Assembly (NCBI GenBank): GCA_934553185.1
Contig: CAKTFF010000139.1
Coordinates: 1-6,189 of the forward strand
Length of the DNA: 6,189 bases
Direction of reading: 5' to 3'
DNA from: an uncultured Devosia sp.
GTDB taxonomy: Bacteria; Pseudomonadota; Alphaproteobacteria; Rhizobiales; Devosiaceae
A model generated the notes under the pieces. The model was not told the DNA's origin, did not search any database, and saw only the letters and a program-made list of their open reading frames with translations. Shown piece by piece: positions 5,139 through 6,189 of the stretch (its first letter is position 1; every line of letters begins with the position of its first letter). Made by a program: the position numbers and the translations under genes.

Positions 5139-6189
5139 CCCTCAAGCCGTTCTACGTCACCACCGCGATCAGCTATCCAAACGGCGCGCCCCATATCGGC
5201 CATGCCTACGAGATGATCGCCACCGACGCTATCGCCCGCTGGAAGCGGCTCGAGGGCAGGGAGGTATTTTTCCTGACCGGCACCGACGAGCACGGCATCA
5301 AGATGGTGCAGACTGCCGCGGCGCAGGGGATCAGCCCGCGGGAGCTTGCCGATCGCAATTCTGAGGAGTTCCGGCGCCTCGCCGACGTGCTCGACATCTC
5401 CAACGACGACTTCATCCGCACCACCGAGGAGCGTCACCATGAGGCGAGCCAGGCCATCTGGAGAAAGATGGCGGCCAGCAGCAATGGCGACATCTTCCAG
5501 TCCACTTACAAGGGCTGGTATTCGGTACGCGACGAGGCCTATTTCGATGAGGAAGAACTCACCGAAAAGGACGGCAAACGCTTCGCCCCGACCGGCGCCG
5601 AAGTGACATGGGTCGAAGAGCCAACATACTTTTTCCGCCTGTCCGCTTATGCCGACAAGCTGCTTGAGCTCTACGAGCGCAACCCTGATTTCATCGCCCC
5701 TAAGGAACGGCGCAACGAGATCATCTCCTTTGTCCGAGGTGGCCTGCAGGATCTCTCCATATCGCGCACCACCTTCGATTGGGGCATTCCCGTGCCTGAC
5801 GCGGAAGGCCACGTCATGTATGTGTGGGTCGATGCGCTCACCAACTACATTACCGGCGTCGGCTACCCCGATACGGAAAGCGAGCTTTTCCGCAAGTTCT
5901 GGCCTGCCGACCTCCACGTCATCGGCAAGGACATCATCCGCTTTCACACCGTGTATTGGCCCGCCTTCCTGATGAGCGCCGGCATCGAAGTGCAGCACCG
6001 CGTATTCGCCCATGGCTTCCTGACCGTGGACGGGCAGAAGATGAGCAAGTCGCTAGGCAATGTCATCGATCCTTTTGCCCTTGTGGAGCAGTTCGGCGCC
6101 GACAATGTGCGTTACTTCTTCCTGCGCGAGGTGTCCTTCGGCAATGACGGCGACTACAGCGACGAAAAGCTGGTGCTGCGGGTCAATGC
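5135..6189 (+). CDS. metG: Methionyl-tRNA synthetase, N-terminal part (cut by right edge)
   Basis: Class I synthetase that charges tRNA-Met with methionine for initiation and elongation. The 351 codons seen cover most of the Rossmann catalytic domain: the HIGH motif as H20-I-G-H23 within [17 protein letters not shown], the connective peptide (about 127-170), [10 protein letters not shown], the [11 protein letters not shown] segment, and the KMSKS loop exactly as K302-M-S-K-S306 followed by LGN. The connective peptide has none of the zinc-knuckle cysteines found in many bacterial MetRS; I recall alphaproteobacterial and mitochondrial enzymes showing the same knuckle-less form. The ATG overlaps the holB stop (ATGA), implying translational coupling in a tmk-holB-metG unit. 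The anticodon-binding domain and any C-terminal tRNA-binding extension lie beyond the window. No frameshift is visible in the part seen. Confidence 0.96.
   Translation, partial: MTLKPFYVTTAISYPNGAPHIGHAYEMIATDAIARWKRLEGREVFFLTGTDEHGIKMVQTAAAQGISPRELADRNSEEFRRLADVLDISNDDFIRTTEERHHEASQAIWRKMAASSNGDIFQSTYKGWYSVRDEAYFDEEELTEKDGKRFAPTGAEVTWVEEPTYFFRLSAYADKLLELYERNPDFIAPKERRNEIISFVRGGLQDLSISRTTFDWGIPVPDAEGHVMYVWVDALTNYITGVGYPDTESELFRKFWPADLHVIGKDIIRFHTVYWPAFLMSAGIEVQHRVFAHGFLTVDGQKMSKSLGNVIDPFALVEQFGADNVRYFFLREVSFGNDGDYSDEKLVLRVN

Noticed and set aside
5015..6013. 332-codon minus-strand open frame opposite metG
   Set aside because: It is antisense to the MetG catalytic core, which includes HIGH and KMSKS; the long frame follows from codon bias.

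Overview
The window is ordinary, gene-dense chromosome from a GC-rich Gram-negative bacterium, most likely an alphaproteobacterium of the Hyphomicrobiales (Rhizobiales). The basis is the gene order rlpA - D,D-carboxypeptidase - tmk - holB - metG, which I recall as common in that order, together with a MetG that lacks zinc-knuckle cysteines, a delta' subunit that lacks the zinc-module cysteines, and a CtrA-type box. A Devosia-like genus is possible, but this is a guess from protein flavour, not a search result.

Layout: positions 1-1004 (minus strand) hold the N-terminal third of cobalamin-dependent methionine synthase (metH), which runs off the left edge. Positions 1005-1213 are a divergent control region. 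On the metH side there is a perfect 16-bp palindrome, ATAAAGATATCTTTAT, overlapping a plausible metH promoter. On the other side there is a near-consensus CtrA box (TTAA-N7-TAAAC) and a GANTC methylation site in front of rlpA. From 1214 to the right edge all genes are on the plus strand: rlpA (lipoprotein lytic transglycosylase with a divergent C-terminal SPOR-like domain), a secreted D-alanyl-D-alanine carboxypeptidase, tmk (thymidylate kinase), holB (DNA polymerase III delta') and metG (methionyl-tRNA synthetase, cut by the right edge). The tmk-holB and holB-metG junctions are 4-base stop/start overlaps, so these three are almost certainly cotranscribed.

Functionally, rlpA and the carboxypeptidase act on periplasmic peptidoglycan. 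tmk and holB serve DNA replication (dTTP supply and clamp loading), and metG serves translation. The cluster therefore joins wall growth with replication, and possible cell-cycle control (CtrA/CcrM) of its first gene would fit that. metH is transcribed away from it and is probably controlled separately by methionine-cycle status.

I see no mobile element, CRISPR array, RNA gene or unknown gene cluster. The observations most worth a second look are regulatory (the palindrome and the CtrA/GANTC arrangement) and structural (the SPOR-like tail of RlpA, the knuckle-less MetG, the possible leaderless tmk start). I found no evidence of a previously undescribed system.
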